Of a stretch of DNA of 9,625 nucleotides, positions 1 to 7,754 are shown piece by piece. Positions within the stretch are counted from its first letter, which is position 1. Each line of letters begins with the position of its first letter. This DNA is from DASSBG01 sp035703755. Its GTDB lineage: Bacteria; Pseudomonadota; Gammaproteobacteria; Xanthomonadales; Rhodanobacteraceae. The position numbers and the translations under genes are program-made. Where the stretch lies: NCBI GenBank assembly GCA_035703755.1, contig DASSXP010000090.1, positions 1 through 9,625 on the forward strand, given 5' to 3'. The notes beneath the pieces are model-generated. The model was not told where the DNA came from, ran no database searches, and was given only the letters and a program-made list of their open reading frames with translations.

Positions 1-2172
1 GTCCGTGCGGATGTTCCGCAAAAGACCGCCGCACCGTTGTTGCAGACGAATGCGGACGAGGCGGCCGCGGCGACGCTGGTAGCCAACCTGATGACCCGCT
101 ACCACTATCAGGCGCAACCGCTCGACGATCAAATGTCGGGCAAAATCTTCAAGGCCTATCTGGACGCGCTGGACAGCCAGAAGGTGTTCTTCTCGCAGCG
201 CGACATCGATAGTTTTGCCGCCATGCGCACCAGCCTGGACGACGACATCTGGAACGGCGATCTGGCGCAACCCTTCAAGGTCTTCAATCTTTACGTCGAA
301 CGTCTGCAGCAGCGCATCGCCTGCGCGCGGCAGTTGCTGGTCAAGGGTTTTGATTTCAGCAAACAGGAAAGCTGGACCCCGGACCGCAGCAAGGCGGCGT
401 GGCCGGCGGACACGGCCGCGCTGGACGAAGTGTGGCGGCAGCGGGTCAAGAATGACTGGCTGCGGCTGAAGCTCGCCGGTCGCAAGGACGCCGACATCCG
501 CAAGCTGCTGGACAAGCGCTACGCCGGTTATTTGTCGCGCGTGCGCCAACTGAAGGCCGAGGACGTATTCCAGACCTTCATGAACGCCTACGCCGAATCC
601 ACCGACCCGCACACCAACTATTTCGATCCGCGTGCGTCGGAGAACTTCGACATCGCCATGCGCTTGTCGCTGGAAGGCATTGGCGCGGTGCTGGAAGCAC
701 GCGACGATTACACCCAGGTGCGCGAAATCGTCCCCGGTGGCCCGGCTTCGCGCTCGACCGAATTGCACGCCGGCGACCGTATCGTCGGTGTCGGTCAGGG
801 CGCCAAGGGCGAGATCGTCGATGTGGTCGGCTGGCGGCTGGATGACGTGGTCGACAAGATCCGCGGCCCGAAAAATTCCGTGGTGCGGCTGGAAATCCTG
901 CCGGCCGATGCCGGCCTCGATGGCAAGCACAAGATCATCGAGCTGGTGCGCAAAAAGGTCACCATTGCCGAGCAGGCGGCCAAGAAGTCGGTGATCGAGG
1001 TCAAGGACGGCGACCAGGTGCGGCGCATCGGCGTGATTGATCTGCCGACCTTCTACCAGGATTTCGCGGCCCAGCGCCGTGGCGATCCGAATTACCGCAG
1101 TGCCAGTCGCGACGTGGGCAAGCTGCTGGCCGAACTGAAACAGGAGAAGGTCGATGGCGTGATCATGGACCTGCGCAACAATGGCGGCGGTTCATTGCCG
1201 GAAGCGGTCGCGCTGACCGGCCTGTTCATCCACACCGGGCCGGTGGTGCAGGTGCGTGACTGGCGCGGCAAGATCGAAGAGCAGAACGACGACGATGCCG
1301 GCATGGCGTGGTCCGGTCCGATGGCGGTGCTGGTCAATCGTGGCTCGGCCTCGGCGTCGGAAATCTTCACCGCGGCGATCCAGGACTATGGCCGTGGGCT
1401 GGTGATCGGCTCCGATACCTTCGGCAAGGGCACGGTGCAGAACCTGGTCGATCTGGACCATATCGCGCGCAATGAGAAGCCCAAGTTTGGCGAGCTCAAG
1501 ATGACCATCGCGCAGTTTTTCCGCATCAATGGCGGTTCGACCCAATTGCGCGGTGTCACCCCGGATATCGTTTTTCCCAGCAGCATCGACAAAAAAGATC
1601 TGGGCGAATCGAGCTACGACAATGCCTTGCCGTGGACGTCGATTGCGCCGGCTCCGTACAAACCGGTGGCGGACAGCCGCGCGCTGCTGCCTGCCTTGAA
1701 AGCCCAGCACGATGCGCGTGCGGCCAAGGACCCGGAATGGCAGCTGCAAGTGGCGGAGATTGCCCAGTACCGTGCGATCCGCGACCGCAAGACCTTGTCG
1801 CTCAATTTCGATGCGCGCCAGACCCAGCGCAAAGCCGACGAGGCGGCCCGCAAGGCGCTGCTGGACAAGACCCACAAGGAAGAGGCCAGCGTGGCCGCTG
1901 CGGGCAGCAGTGCGGCGCCGGCTACGGCCGGCAGCGTCGCCAGTGCCGCCAGATCCAAACTCGCGGCCAACCGGATGCAGCGTGACGACGGCTTGCAGCC
2001 GGGCGAGCGCAGCCTGAAGAGCGAACTGGCCGCCGAAGCGGCGGCCAAGAAGGCGCCCGACGTGCAGCTGCACGAGGCGGCCAATATCCTCGCCGATGAA
2101 ATCAACGCGATCCAGGCCAAGCCGGCGCTGGCCGCCAAGCTGCTGCCAACGCAGACACATCCGGTGGATTGA
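1..2172 (+). CDS. prc: Tail-specific (C-terminal processing) protease Prc/Tsp, family S41, 5' partial
   Basis: Periplasmic serine protease that degrades or trims proteins from their C-termini. The frame is open from the first base, so the signal peptide and perhaps 20-40 residues lie outside the window; the TTG at 37 is not the real start. Counting the first codon as residue 1, 723 residues are visible, against 682 for the whole E. coli protein. Order: N-terminal helical domain with DRSKAAWP and DPHTNYF; PDZ domain at about 215-320 (LEGIGAVL, GDRIVGVGQG, GWRLDDVVDKI); S41 catalytic core at about 335-525; C-terminal Prc domain beginning near DNALPWTSI. The catalytic dyad is intact: Ser451 (codon at 1351) in GSASASEIF and Lys476 (codon at 1426) in FGKGTVQ, 25 residues apart as in E. 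coli Ser430/Lys455. An Ala/Ser-rich low-complexity stretch (about 1885-1965) interrupts the C-terminal domain. Family assignment is very secure. Confidence 0.97.
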   Translation, partial: VRADVPQKTAAPLLQTNADEAAAATLVANLMTRYHYQAQPLDDQMSGKIFKAYLDALDSQKVFFSQRDIDSFAAMRTSLDDDIWNGDLAQPFKVFNLYVERLQQRIACARQLLVKGFDFSKQESWTPDRSKAAWPADTAALDEVWRQRVKNDWLRLKLAGRKDADIRKLLDKRYAGYLSRVRQLKAEDVFQTFMNAYAESTDPHTNYFDPRASENFDIAMRLSLEGIGAVLEARDDYTQVREIVPGGPASRSTELHAGDRIVGVGQGAKGEIVDVVGWRLDDVVDKIRGPKNSVVRLEILPADAGLDGKHKIIELVRKKVTIAEQAAKKSVIEVKDGDQVRRIGVIDLPTFYQDFAAQRRGDPNYRSASRDVGKLLAELKQEKVDGVIMDLRNNGGGSLPEAVALTGLFIHTGPVVQVRDWRGKIEEQNDDDAGMAWSGPMAVLVNRGSASASEIFTAAIQDYGRGLVIGSDTFGKGTVQNLVDLDHIARNEKPKFGELKMTIAQFFRINGGSTQLRGVTPDIVFPSSIDKKDLGESSYDNALPWTSIAPAPYKPVADSRALLPALKAQHDARAAKDPEWQLQVAEIAQYRAIRDRKTLSLNFDARQTQRKADEAARKALLDKTHKEEASVAAAGSSAAPATAGSVASAARSKLAANRMQRDDGLQPGERSLKSELAAEAAAKKAPDVQLHEAANILADEINAIQAKPALAAKLLPTQTHPVD

Positions 2173-2241
2173 GGCAGGGTGCCGGAGCAGTCGTTGATTT
2201 TGCTGCATCGGGGGGGCTAGCCTGATGGCGTGGAAGGACAC

Positions 2242-2247
2242 AGGAGG
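2242..2247 (+). promoter_or_regulatory. Ribosome binding site (AGGAGG) of the secreted four-Cys protein
   Basis: A perfect AGGAGG lies 9 bases before the GTG at 2257. It decides the start: the earlier in-frame GTG at 2230 has no Shine-Dalgarno and would put nine residues, three of them basic, in front of the signal peptide. Confidence 0.8.
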
Positions 2248-2256
2248 GTCGGAATC

Positions 2257-2823
2257 GTGAAAATATGTGCAGCAATAACGGTGCTGTTGACAAGTTTTCT
2301 CTTCGCATCCGGTGGTCTGGCCTTGGCACGGCAAGGGGATGCGCTGTCACCGCAAACCATCCAGGCCCAGACGAGCGTGTTGGATTCGTGTCGCAGTGTA
2401 TTGGCTAGGTATGCGTACGACGGCACGGAGTTGGCGCATGCGGCGACCAATCGAACCTCATCCGGCAATTTTGCGAGCAGCCCGGTTTCAATCGAAATCT
2501 CGATTGTGGATAGCTGTACGGGTGCTATCGTTCGTCCGCAGGTGAGCCGAAACTATTTCGTGCCCGATGAAATTGCGTTCGGCCCCGATGGAGCGGCGGC
2601 GCCTTTGAGCGAAGGGGCGCCACAACCACCCCCAAACGGGGTTCTCATCGATTGGTTCTCGCATACATCAGGTTGTCGACCGGGCGGTTACAAGGTTGTG
2701 ACAACCACGTATGTTTACGAAATATATGATTATCAAGGCAACGTCACGGGCTATCAGGCGGAGAACCTCACAGTGAACCTGTTCGACGGCACCTGTGAGA
2801 AAAATACCAAGCCTTCGCGTTGA
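2257..2823 (+). CDS. Secreted hypothetical protein with four cysteines
   Basis: Not recognised; no function is assigned. The protein has 188 residues from the GTG at 2257, chosen because AGGAGG sits 9 bases upstream and the product then opens with a textbook Sec signal (MK, hydrophobic stretch about 5-20, likely signal peptidase I cleavage after Ala-Leu-Ala at 22-24). There is no lipobox cysteine. The predicted mature part has exactly four cysteines (45, 87, 140, 180), enough for two disulfides in the periplasm or outside. The C-terminal half (about 145-180) is rich in Val, Thr and Tyr and looks beta-stranded; a short Pro-rich linker (PQPPP) lies at about 122-126. Hand-counted G/C at third positions is 46 of 80 codons, against 33 of 40 in a prc sample, suggesting recent acquisition or weak selection. 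It begins 84 bases after the prc stop with no clear terminator between, so co-transcription is possible. It converges on the aminopeptidase gene. Confidence 0.8.
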   Translation: MKICAAITVLLTSFLFASGGLALARQGDALSPQTIQAQTSVLDSCRSVLARYAYDGTELAHAATNRTSSGNFASSPVSIEISIVDSCTGAIVRPQVSRNYFVPDEIAFGPDGAAAPLSEGAPQPPPNGVLIDWFSHTSGCRPGGYKVVTTTYVYEIYDYQGNVTGYQAENLTVNLFDGTCEKNTKPSR

Positions 2824-3002
2824 GATGACTGGCGTTGCTTGCGTGCAGATTCAATGCACGGTGGATACACGGGCAAAGTCGCGGCGAGCGTTCATCCCGC
2901 ATGGGCCGGCATTCGCCCGTCTTGATAGCCAAGCGTGGCAGCAAGGCGAATTGACCCGTCTGACAGTGACATGCCGATGCTGAGGGTGGTGTCGCCCGGT
3001 TG

Positions 3003-4376
3003 TCAGCCGTAACGTCGCTGCAAAAAGCGGAACATCGCGCGCAGGCCCATGGCTTCGCCGCCGCGTGGGCGGCCCGGTCGTGGCTGGTCGTTCCAGGCGT
3101 AGGTGTCGAGGTGCAGCCACGGCACCGAGGATGGCACGAAGCGTTGCAGGTAGAGTGCCGCGGTGATGGCGCCGGCATGGCGTGAGGGGCCGCTGTTGGC
3201 GGTGTCGGCGAGGTAGGAATCCAGCATCCGGTGGTAGGGCTGCCACAGCGGCAGGCGCCACAGCGGGTCGTGTACTTCGGCGGCGGCGGCCAGCGCGCCT
3301 TCGGCCACGGCATCGTGGTTGCCGAACAGGGCCGGCAGGTCCGGCCCCAGCGCGACCCGCGCCGCGCCGGTCAGGGTGGCGAAATCAATGATGAGGTCGG
3401 GGGCGGTTTCGACCGCGGCCGCCAGGGCATCGCACAGGATCAACCGACCCTCGGCGTCGGTGTTGTCGACCTCCACGCTGAGTCCGGCGCGGGTGCGGAT
3501 CACCTCGCCGGGACGCATCGCGTTGCCGGCGATGGCGTTCTCGACCGCCGGGATCAATAGCCGCACGCGCACCGGCAAACCGGCTTCAATGACCAGCGTG
3601 GCCAGAGCGATGGCATGGGCGGCGCCGCCCATGTCCTTTTTCATCCAGCGCATGCCGTCGGCGCCCTTGATGTCGAGGCCACCGGTATCGAAGCACACGC
3701 CCTTGCCGACGATGGCGACTTCGGGGGCGTGTCGCTGGCCCCAGGCGAGCTCGATCAGGCGCGGCGGCGTGGTCGCCGCGCGGCCCACGGCATGGATGGT
3801 GGGGAAGCCGTGACGGCGCAAGTCGTCGCCGACCCATTGCCGTACGCGTGCGCGTGGTCCCTTGGCGATGGCCAGCACCGCATCGGCGAGTTCGGCAGGC
3901 CCGAGGTCGGCGGTGGGCGTATTGACCAGATCACGAACCAGCGTCACGGCGTGCACCAGCGGGCGCAGGGCGGTCAATTCCTCGCGCGGCAGTTGCAGGC
4001 GTGCGGGTGCCCGGTCGGCGGCGCGATAGCGGTCGAATTGGTATGCGCCGAGCGCCCAGCCCAGCGCCGCGAGATGGCGGTCACGCAGGGCGCTGTCTGG
4101 ATCGAGGCGATAGTCGCCGGCCGGCAGGCGTGTGGGCAGGGCGGCAATCGCCCACAGCGGGTCTTGCGCATCGACACCCGCCAGTACTTCCGCGCACTTG
4201 CCGGCTGCGTCCGGCAGCAACAAGTGGCTGCCCGGCGCGGCCGTGAAGCCGTTGCTGGCGATCCAGCGCCGGGCGGTGGTGCCGAGCTGCTTTTCGTGGC
4301 GGCGCAACTGACCCGCTTCCAGCGTATGGATGGGAGTCGCGCGCGACTGCCGGGTTGCCGTGGTCAAGCCTTGCAT
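3003..4376 (-). CDS. M17 family (leucyl) aminopeptidase
   Basis: Cytosolic two-metal aminopeptidase that removes N-terminal residues from peptides. The protein has 457 residues, shorter than the roughly 500 of E. coli PepA because the N-terminal domain is reduced; the catalytic domain starts near residue 165 (LVRDLVNTP). All metal and active-site positions known from PepA can be matched: Lys225 and Asp230 in VGKGVCFDTGG, Lys237, Asp248 in KKDMGGAAHA, and Asp307, Glu309 and Arg311 in the signature NTDAEGRL. The Asp230-Asp307 spacing (77) equals that of PepA Asp275-Asp352. There is no signal peptide. The ATG at 4376 is chosen because GGAG lies 7 bases before it; the frame stays open upstream into the neighbouring gene, but that part is a shadow of the binding-protein gene. 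It lies 37 bases downstream of that gene and is probably co-transcribed with it. Which member of the M17 family it is (PepA-, PepB- or other type) is not settled. Confidence 0.95.
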   Translation of the reverse strand: MQGLTTATRQSRATPIHTLEAGQLRRHEKQLGTTARRWIASNGFTAAPGSHLLLPDAAGKCAEVLAGVDAQDPLWAIAALPTRLPAGDYRLDPDSALRDRHLAALGWALGAYQFDRYRAADRAPARLQLPREELTALRPLVHAVTLVRDLVNTPTADLGPAELADAVLAIAKGPRARVRQWVGDDLRRHGFPTIHAVGRAATTPPRLIELAWGQRHAPEVAIVGKGVCFDTGGLDIKGADGMRWMKKDMGGAAHAIALATLVIEAGLPVRVRLLIPAVENAIAGNAMRPGEVIRTRAGLSVEVDNTDAEGRLILCDALAAAVETAPDLIIDFATLTGAARVALGPDLPALFGNHDAVAEGALAAAAEVHDPLWRLPLWQPYHRMLDSYLADTANSGPSRHAGAITAALYLQRFVPSSVPWLHLDTYAWNDQPRPGRPRGGEAMGLRAMFRFLQRRYG

Positions 4377-4383
4377 GCCGTTA

Positions 4384-4387
4384 CTCC
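4384..4387 (-). promoter_or_regulatory. Ribosome binding site (GGAG) of the M17 aminopeptidase
   Basis: GGAG on the minus strand, 7 bases before the ATG at 4376, in the 37-base gap after the binding-protein stop codon. It fixes the aminopeptidase start within a frame that is open for another 213 codons upstream. Confidence 0.65.
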
Positions 4388-4413
4388 AGGTGCGGGAAGG
4401 TGGGGCTGTCGCT

Positions 4414-5478
4414 TCATTGGGCGGGCGGGGTCGCCGTGTCTTTGTTGGCCGCTTGTTCGGCGCGCTGTTTCTCCAGCCGCGCGCGTGCCGCCGCCGTGAG
4501 CGGTGAGTTGGGTGCCCGCGTGGCACCGGCGGCATAGGTCGCGCCGGGCGCGGCCACCGGGCCATTGCGGGGCGGGCTGCTGATGTCTTGCATCGCCAGC
4601 AGGTGCTGCGGTCGTTCTTGCGCCAGTGGCGTGGTGGGGTCGTAGGGCAGGACGTGGTGCGCCAGCAGGATCTTGCGGGCCTTGTCGCTGCCCAGAAACT
4701 CCATGAAGGCCTTGACCGTCTCGGCATGGGCCCCGGCTGGAGGCAGCACCAGATACAGCGGCATGTAGAGCGGATAGCTGCCATCGGCGACATTGGCCGG
4801 GCTGGGTGCAACCCCTTCGACCGCCAGCATGTGCAATTTCTTGTCCTCGATGATCGATGACAGGGTGGTGACCCCGAGGGCGTTCGGGTCAAGCCGGATC
4901 GCCGCTTCCAGTTGCGCGGTGTTGATGTACAGGCGCGGCGAGGCGACCGGCTGGTTGCCACGGCGGAACAGGTATTCGCGCAGGCTGTATTCGACCCCGT
5001 CCAGCGGGCTGGCAACCGAATACAGGTTGATCGGGCGGTCCGGGCCGCCGAGCGCCTTCCAGTTGTCGATGCGGCCGTAGTAGATGTCGTGCAGTTGCTT
5101 GAGGCTGACGTTGCCCACCGGGTTGCCGGCGTGCACGGCCATCACCAGCGCGTCCCACGCCACCGGCACGAAGTTCAAACTGGCTTCCTCGCCGCGCTTG
5201 GCGAAGGCGGAGCGGGCGCTGCCGGCAAAGTCGGCGCTGCCATTGGCCAGCGCGTCCAGCCCGGACAGGGTGCTGAACGCCTGTACCGTGATCCGTCCGT
5301 GGGCGGTCTTTTGCCAGGCTTTCGCAAGGTCCTCCATCAGTGGCCGCGCGGTGGCAAGGTCGCCGCGCCAGATCAGGCCCGGGTGACTGGAGGTCGCCTT
5401 GGGTGGCGCCGCGATGGCGGCAAGGCTGGTTCCGGCCAGCAAGAGGGCGGCGAACACGCGGACAAAAAGACGGCTCAT
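4414..5478 (-). CDS. Orphan PstS-like periplasmic substrate-binding protein with a C-terminal low-complexity tail
   Basis: 354-residue exported protein of the PBP-like/PstS class. The ATG at 5478 is chosen because it opens a clear signal peptide (MSRLFVRV, hydrophobic 9-22, cleavage near Ala-Ile-Ala at 21-24); upstream in-frame ATGs add an Arg-rich stretch that is not signal-like. No strong Shine-Dalgarno is visible. Family evidence: DFAGSARSAF (83-92), PVAWDALVMAV followed by GNPV and LKQLHDIYYGRIDNW (105-140), and YPLYMPLYLVLPP (235-247), which match PstS strands and the hinge. The phosphate-binding loops are not canonical: the first reads WRGDLATARPL where PstS has a Gly-Ser-Thr type loop, and the Gly-Ser-Gly-Thr-Arg-Glu loop is replaced by DGVEYSLREYLF (160-171). 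Residues from about 300 on form a Pro/Ala tail ending in a charged helix (LTAAARARLEKQRAEQAA). No permease or ATPase gene is adjacent. The ligand cannot be inferred; a sensing or scaffold role is as likely as import. Confidence 0.85.
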   Translation of the reverse strand: MSRLFVRVFAALLLAGTSLAAIAAPPKATSSHPGLIWRGDLATARPLMEDLAKAWQKTAHGRITVQAFSTLSGLDALANGSADFAGSARSAFAKRGEEASLNFVPVAWDALVMAVHAGNPVGNVSLKQLHDIYYGRIDNWKALGGPDRPINLYSVASPLDGVEYSLREYLFRRGNQPVASPRLYINTAQLEAAIRLDPNALGVTTLSSIIEDKKLHMLAVEGVAPSPANVADGSYPLYMPLYLVLPPAGAHAETVKAFMEFLGSDKARKILLAHHVLPYDPTTPLAQERPQHLLAMQDISSPPRNGPVAAPGATYAAGATRAPNSPLTAAARARLEKQRAEQAANKDTATPPAQ

Positions 5479-5591
5479 GGGCGTAACGGCTGTGATGGTG
5501 GGTGAGCAGTGCAGCCTGCCATGCCGGGGCTGAAGCGACCGTGACAGGGGCCCCATCGCAGTAGCCGCGGCGGTGCAACGGTGTCTTCGCA

Positions 5592-6743
5592 TCAAACCCG
5601 GATCAGGCGCAATTTGCGCAGCACCCGCAGCCAGCCGGGGTAGAGCCGCATCCAGCTCCGCGCCACGGCGCTCTTGCGCCAGATTTCGATATCGACCAGG
5701 CCGCCTTCACGGGTGGACAGTTCGCGTTTGTAGCGCGATTGGCCGCGCAGAAAGTCGTAGCTGGTGACGCCGTGTTCGGCCAGATGCCGCATCAACAGCA
5801 GGTTGGCCAGAATGCCGGGGCTGCGCACGCCGGGGATTGATTCGCGGCTGACACCGGTTTGGTAGTAATGAAAGCTGCCGTGGGCGAGGAAGCCATAGAT
5901 GGCCGCGACGGCTTGGTCACTGGCGTACAGCGTGGCGATCACGGCCCGCCCCTGTGGGTAGAGCGTCGCCAGCAGGCGGCGGTGGAAATCGACCCAGCGC
6001 GGCGCGGCAAAGCAACCCGGACTGCCGGCCTCGACCCAGTGTTGCTGGTGCAGACGACCGAGTTCATCCAGCGCGCCGACCGCCTCGTCGGCGCTCGCCA
6101 CATGGAAGCGCAACGCGTCGCTGTCGGCTTCGCGCAGGGCGCGCCGCATGCGGTAGCGCGCGGAGGACGACAGGCGCGCGAGGTATGCCTCCATGCCACC
6201 GCTGAGGTCGGCGATCGGGCAGACGCCCGCGTCGCGGATGCGCACCAGGGCGAAGTCGGCGAGCGCGCCCGAAAGCCCGGCCAGCGCGGTGCGCCGGTCC
6301 AGCAAGCGCAGGGCGATGCGTTGCCAGGGCCAGCGCTGCAAACAGGTGGCCACGGCGGCGACGCAGTCGCCACCGTCCTCGTCCCGACACAGGAGATCCA
6401 GGTACTCGGTGCACGACTCTTCGTGCTCCGCTTCGCCGCTTGAAAGCAGCAACCACTCGTGCGGCGATGGACCAATGCGCGCCATGTTGCGGCGACGGTA
6501 CAGCGGCAGCACCCCGATCAACGCGTCACCGCGGTGCACGCAGATTACCCGCAGGGCGCCGACGCCGTTCGCGTACGCGCTGCCGTAGCTCGCCCACCAC
6601 GCCAGCATCCACGTTGGTGTCAGCGCGACCGCCGCGTGTGGACAGCGGGCAAACAAGGCATCCCACTGCGGTGCGATTGCCTCGATTTCGCTTGGCTGTG
6701 TCAGGATGGTCGCCTGCACCTGGGCTGCGGTGGTTGCGCTCAT
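5592..6743 (-). CDS. CelD/BcsL-type GNAT acyltransferase (Acetyltransf_6, BioF2-like)
   Basis: Probable cytosolic acyltransferase of the double-GNAT class found in cellulose and exopolysaccharide gene clusters, where it is thought to acylate sugar precursors or exported intermediates. 383 residues from the ATG at 6743. A GTG at 6755, directly after the upstream gene's TGA, could add four residues (MAPR), but ATG is preferred. Visible features: an N-terminal half with an alternating alpha/beta pattern (ALRVICVHRGDALIGVLPLYRRR, about 63-85); the ARYRMRRALREAD helix (195-207); a second-half GNAT core with AVIATLYASDQAVAAIYGFLAHGSFHYYQTG (267-297); and the family hallmark YDFLRGQSRYKREL (329-342). 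It is the last gene of the three-gene tailoring operon, only 12 bases after the deacetylase stop. Family assignment is strong; the acyl donor and acceptor are unknown. A FemAB-like peptidoglycan role is a less likely alternative. Confidence 0.9.
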   Translation of the reverse strand: MSATTAAQVQATILTQPSEIEAIAPQWDALFARCPHAAVALTPTWMLAWWASYGSAYANGVGALRVICVHRGDALIGVLPLYRRRNMARIGPSPHEWLLLSSGEAEHEESCTEYLDLLCRDEDGGDCVAAVATCLQRWPWQRIALRLLDRRTALAGLSGALADFALVRIRDAGVCPIADLSGGMEAYLARLSSSARYRMRRALREADSDALRFHVASADEAVGALDELGRLHQQHWVEAGSPGCFAAPRWVDFHRRLLATLYPQGRAVIATLYASDQAVAAIYGFLAHGSFHYYQTGVSRESIPGVRSPGILANLLLMRHLAEHGVTSYDFLRGQSRYKRELSTREGGLVDIEIWRKSAVARSWMRLYPGWLRVLRKLRLIRV

Positions 6744-6755
6744 GCGTGGCGCCAC

Positions 6756-7754
6756 TCAGGCGAACACTTCGGGCAGTCGTGCAATGGCGCGGAACCAGTG
6801 TCGGTCGATGTAAGGCTCAATCGCCACGCGCGGGGTGTCGTGGTGGTCCCAGTGGCTGAAATCAACATGGCCGCCATAGTAGCTGAAGGCAAAATCGATG
6901 CCCGCTTCAGTCAGGCAGGCGCGGGTGTCGGCATTGAAGGCGCGGCGCCCGCCAACCGGATAGCTGAACACATGCGGTGCCTGCCCCAGCTCGGCGTGCA
7001 GGCGGGCTTGGCAGCCGTGGATCTCGGCGGCTTGTTCGGCGCGTGGCAGGCTGGACAGGACGGGGTGATGCACGGTGTGGCCGGCGATGCACATGCCGGC
7101 TTGCTGCATCTCGCGCAGTTGCGACCAGTTCATCCAGAATGCGCCGGCGTCGACTGGCGGATGGCGACCGACGCCGCTGGCGGTGGCGAGCGTGTCGAGG
7201 AACGCCGCCGTGGCGGCCCCGGGCAAGGCTTTGTAGTGCGTCAGCAAACGGTCCAGGCTGCGCTGGCGGTGGGCTGGGTCGAGCGACAGGGTGTCGGCGG
7301 CGACATCCGGCAGCCGCAGCTCGCGTTGCGGACTGGTTGCCGTCATCCAGGCAATTTCGTCCCACCAGGGTACGCTGGGCGCATCGATGTAGCCGGTGGC
7401 GACGAAAAAGGTCGCCGGCACGGCGGCATCACGCAGGATTGGAAAGGCGCACCGATAGTTGTCGATGTAGCCGTCATCGAACGTGATCAGAGCGTAACGG
7501 CCGCGTGGCGCGCGGGCGATGTCGGGCAACTGGGTGGGGGAAATGACATCGAAATGCCGCTTCAGAAAGTCGACCTGAAAACGGAAGTTGTCCGCGTCTG
7601 CGCTCCACAGGCCGGGGTCGTAGGGGTTGTCTGGCAGGCTGCCGATGCGGTGGTAGTTGAAGGCGATCAGACGCGGCCGTTTGGCGAGGCGGTCGGGCAG
7701 ACCGAGCAGGCCGGTGGCGTCGAGCAGGCGGGCCAGGGCATGGCGTTTGTTCAT
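6756..7754 (-). CDS. NodB-type polysaccharide deacetylase (carbohydrate esterase 4)
   Basis: 332-residue metal-dependent deacetylase that removes N- or O-acetyl groups from a polysaccharide. CE4 motifs are in order: motif 1 TFDDGY (91-96, Asp93 the probable base and Asp94 a metal ligand); motif 2 GHTVHHPVL (225-233, His226 and His230 metal ligands); motif 3 FSYPVGGR (263-270). An insert of roughly 75 residues between TGYIDAPSVPWWDEI and the WMNWSQLREMQ helix is typical of the exopolysaccharide-linked subfamily with a WWDEI motif. There is no convincing signal peptide or membrane segment; the N-terminus is basic and only mildly hydrophobic (MNKRHALARLLDATGLLGL), so it may act in the cytosol or be exported by another route. 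Its ATG overlaps the stop of the upstream GNAT gene (ATGA, 7751-7754), and the CelD-like gene follows within 12 bases, so translational coupling is likely. The substrate is unknown. I infer an exopolysaccharide or lipid-linked sugar; peptidoglycan and chitin cannot be excluded. Confidence 0.94.
   Translation of the reverse strand: MNKRHALARLLDATGLLGLPDRLAKRPRLIAFNYHRIGSLPDNPYDPGLWSADADNFRFQVDFLKRHFDVISPTQLPDIARAPRGRYALITFDDGYIDNYRCAFPILRDAAVPATFFVATGYIDAPSVPWWDEIAWMTATSPQRELRLPDVAADTLSLDPAHRQRSLDRLLTHYKALPGAATAAFLDTLATASGVGRHPPVDAGAFWMNWSQLREMQQAGMCIAGHTVHHPVLSSLPRAEQAAEIHGCQARLHAELGQAPHVFSYPVGGRRAFNADTRACLTEAGIDFAFSYYGGHVDFSHWDHHDTPRVAIEPYIDRHWFRAIARLPEVFA

Noticed and set aside
2173..2256. 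Intrinsic terminator after prc
   Set aside because: Only a weak GCAG...CTGC pairing, with no GC-rich stem followed by a T-run.
1192..2334. Long minus-strand open frame (380 codons) antisense to prc
   Set aside because: It mirrors the codon bias of prc, is Arg/Gly-rich with no recognisable domain, and overlaps the intact catalytic protein entirely.
2795..2983. Small 62-codon plus-strand frame at the end of the secreted-protein gene
   Set aside because: It overlaps the upstream gene, has no ribosome binding site and no recognisable protein character.
3615..4499. Long plus-strand open frame (294 codons) antisense to the aminopeptidase
   Set aside because: The opposite strand encodes a complete M17 enzyme with every active-site residue; this frame is a high-GC shadow.
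4377..5015. N-terminal extension of the aminopeptidase frame to 670 residues (possible fusion)
   Set aside because: The extra part is out of frame with, and fully inside, the binding-protein gene; it is Pro/Arg-rich nonsense, and a good GGAG precedes the ATG at 4376.
5479..5591. Pho box upstream of the PstS-like gene
   Set aside because: Only one half site (CTGTCAC on the minus strand) is present; the second half at the required spacing (GCTTCAG) does not match.
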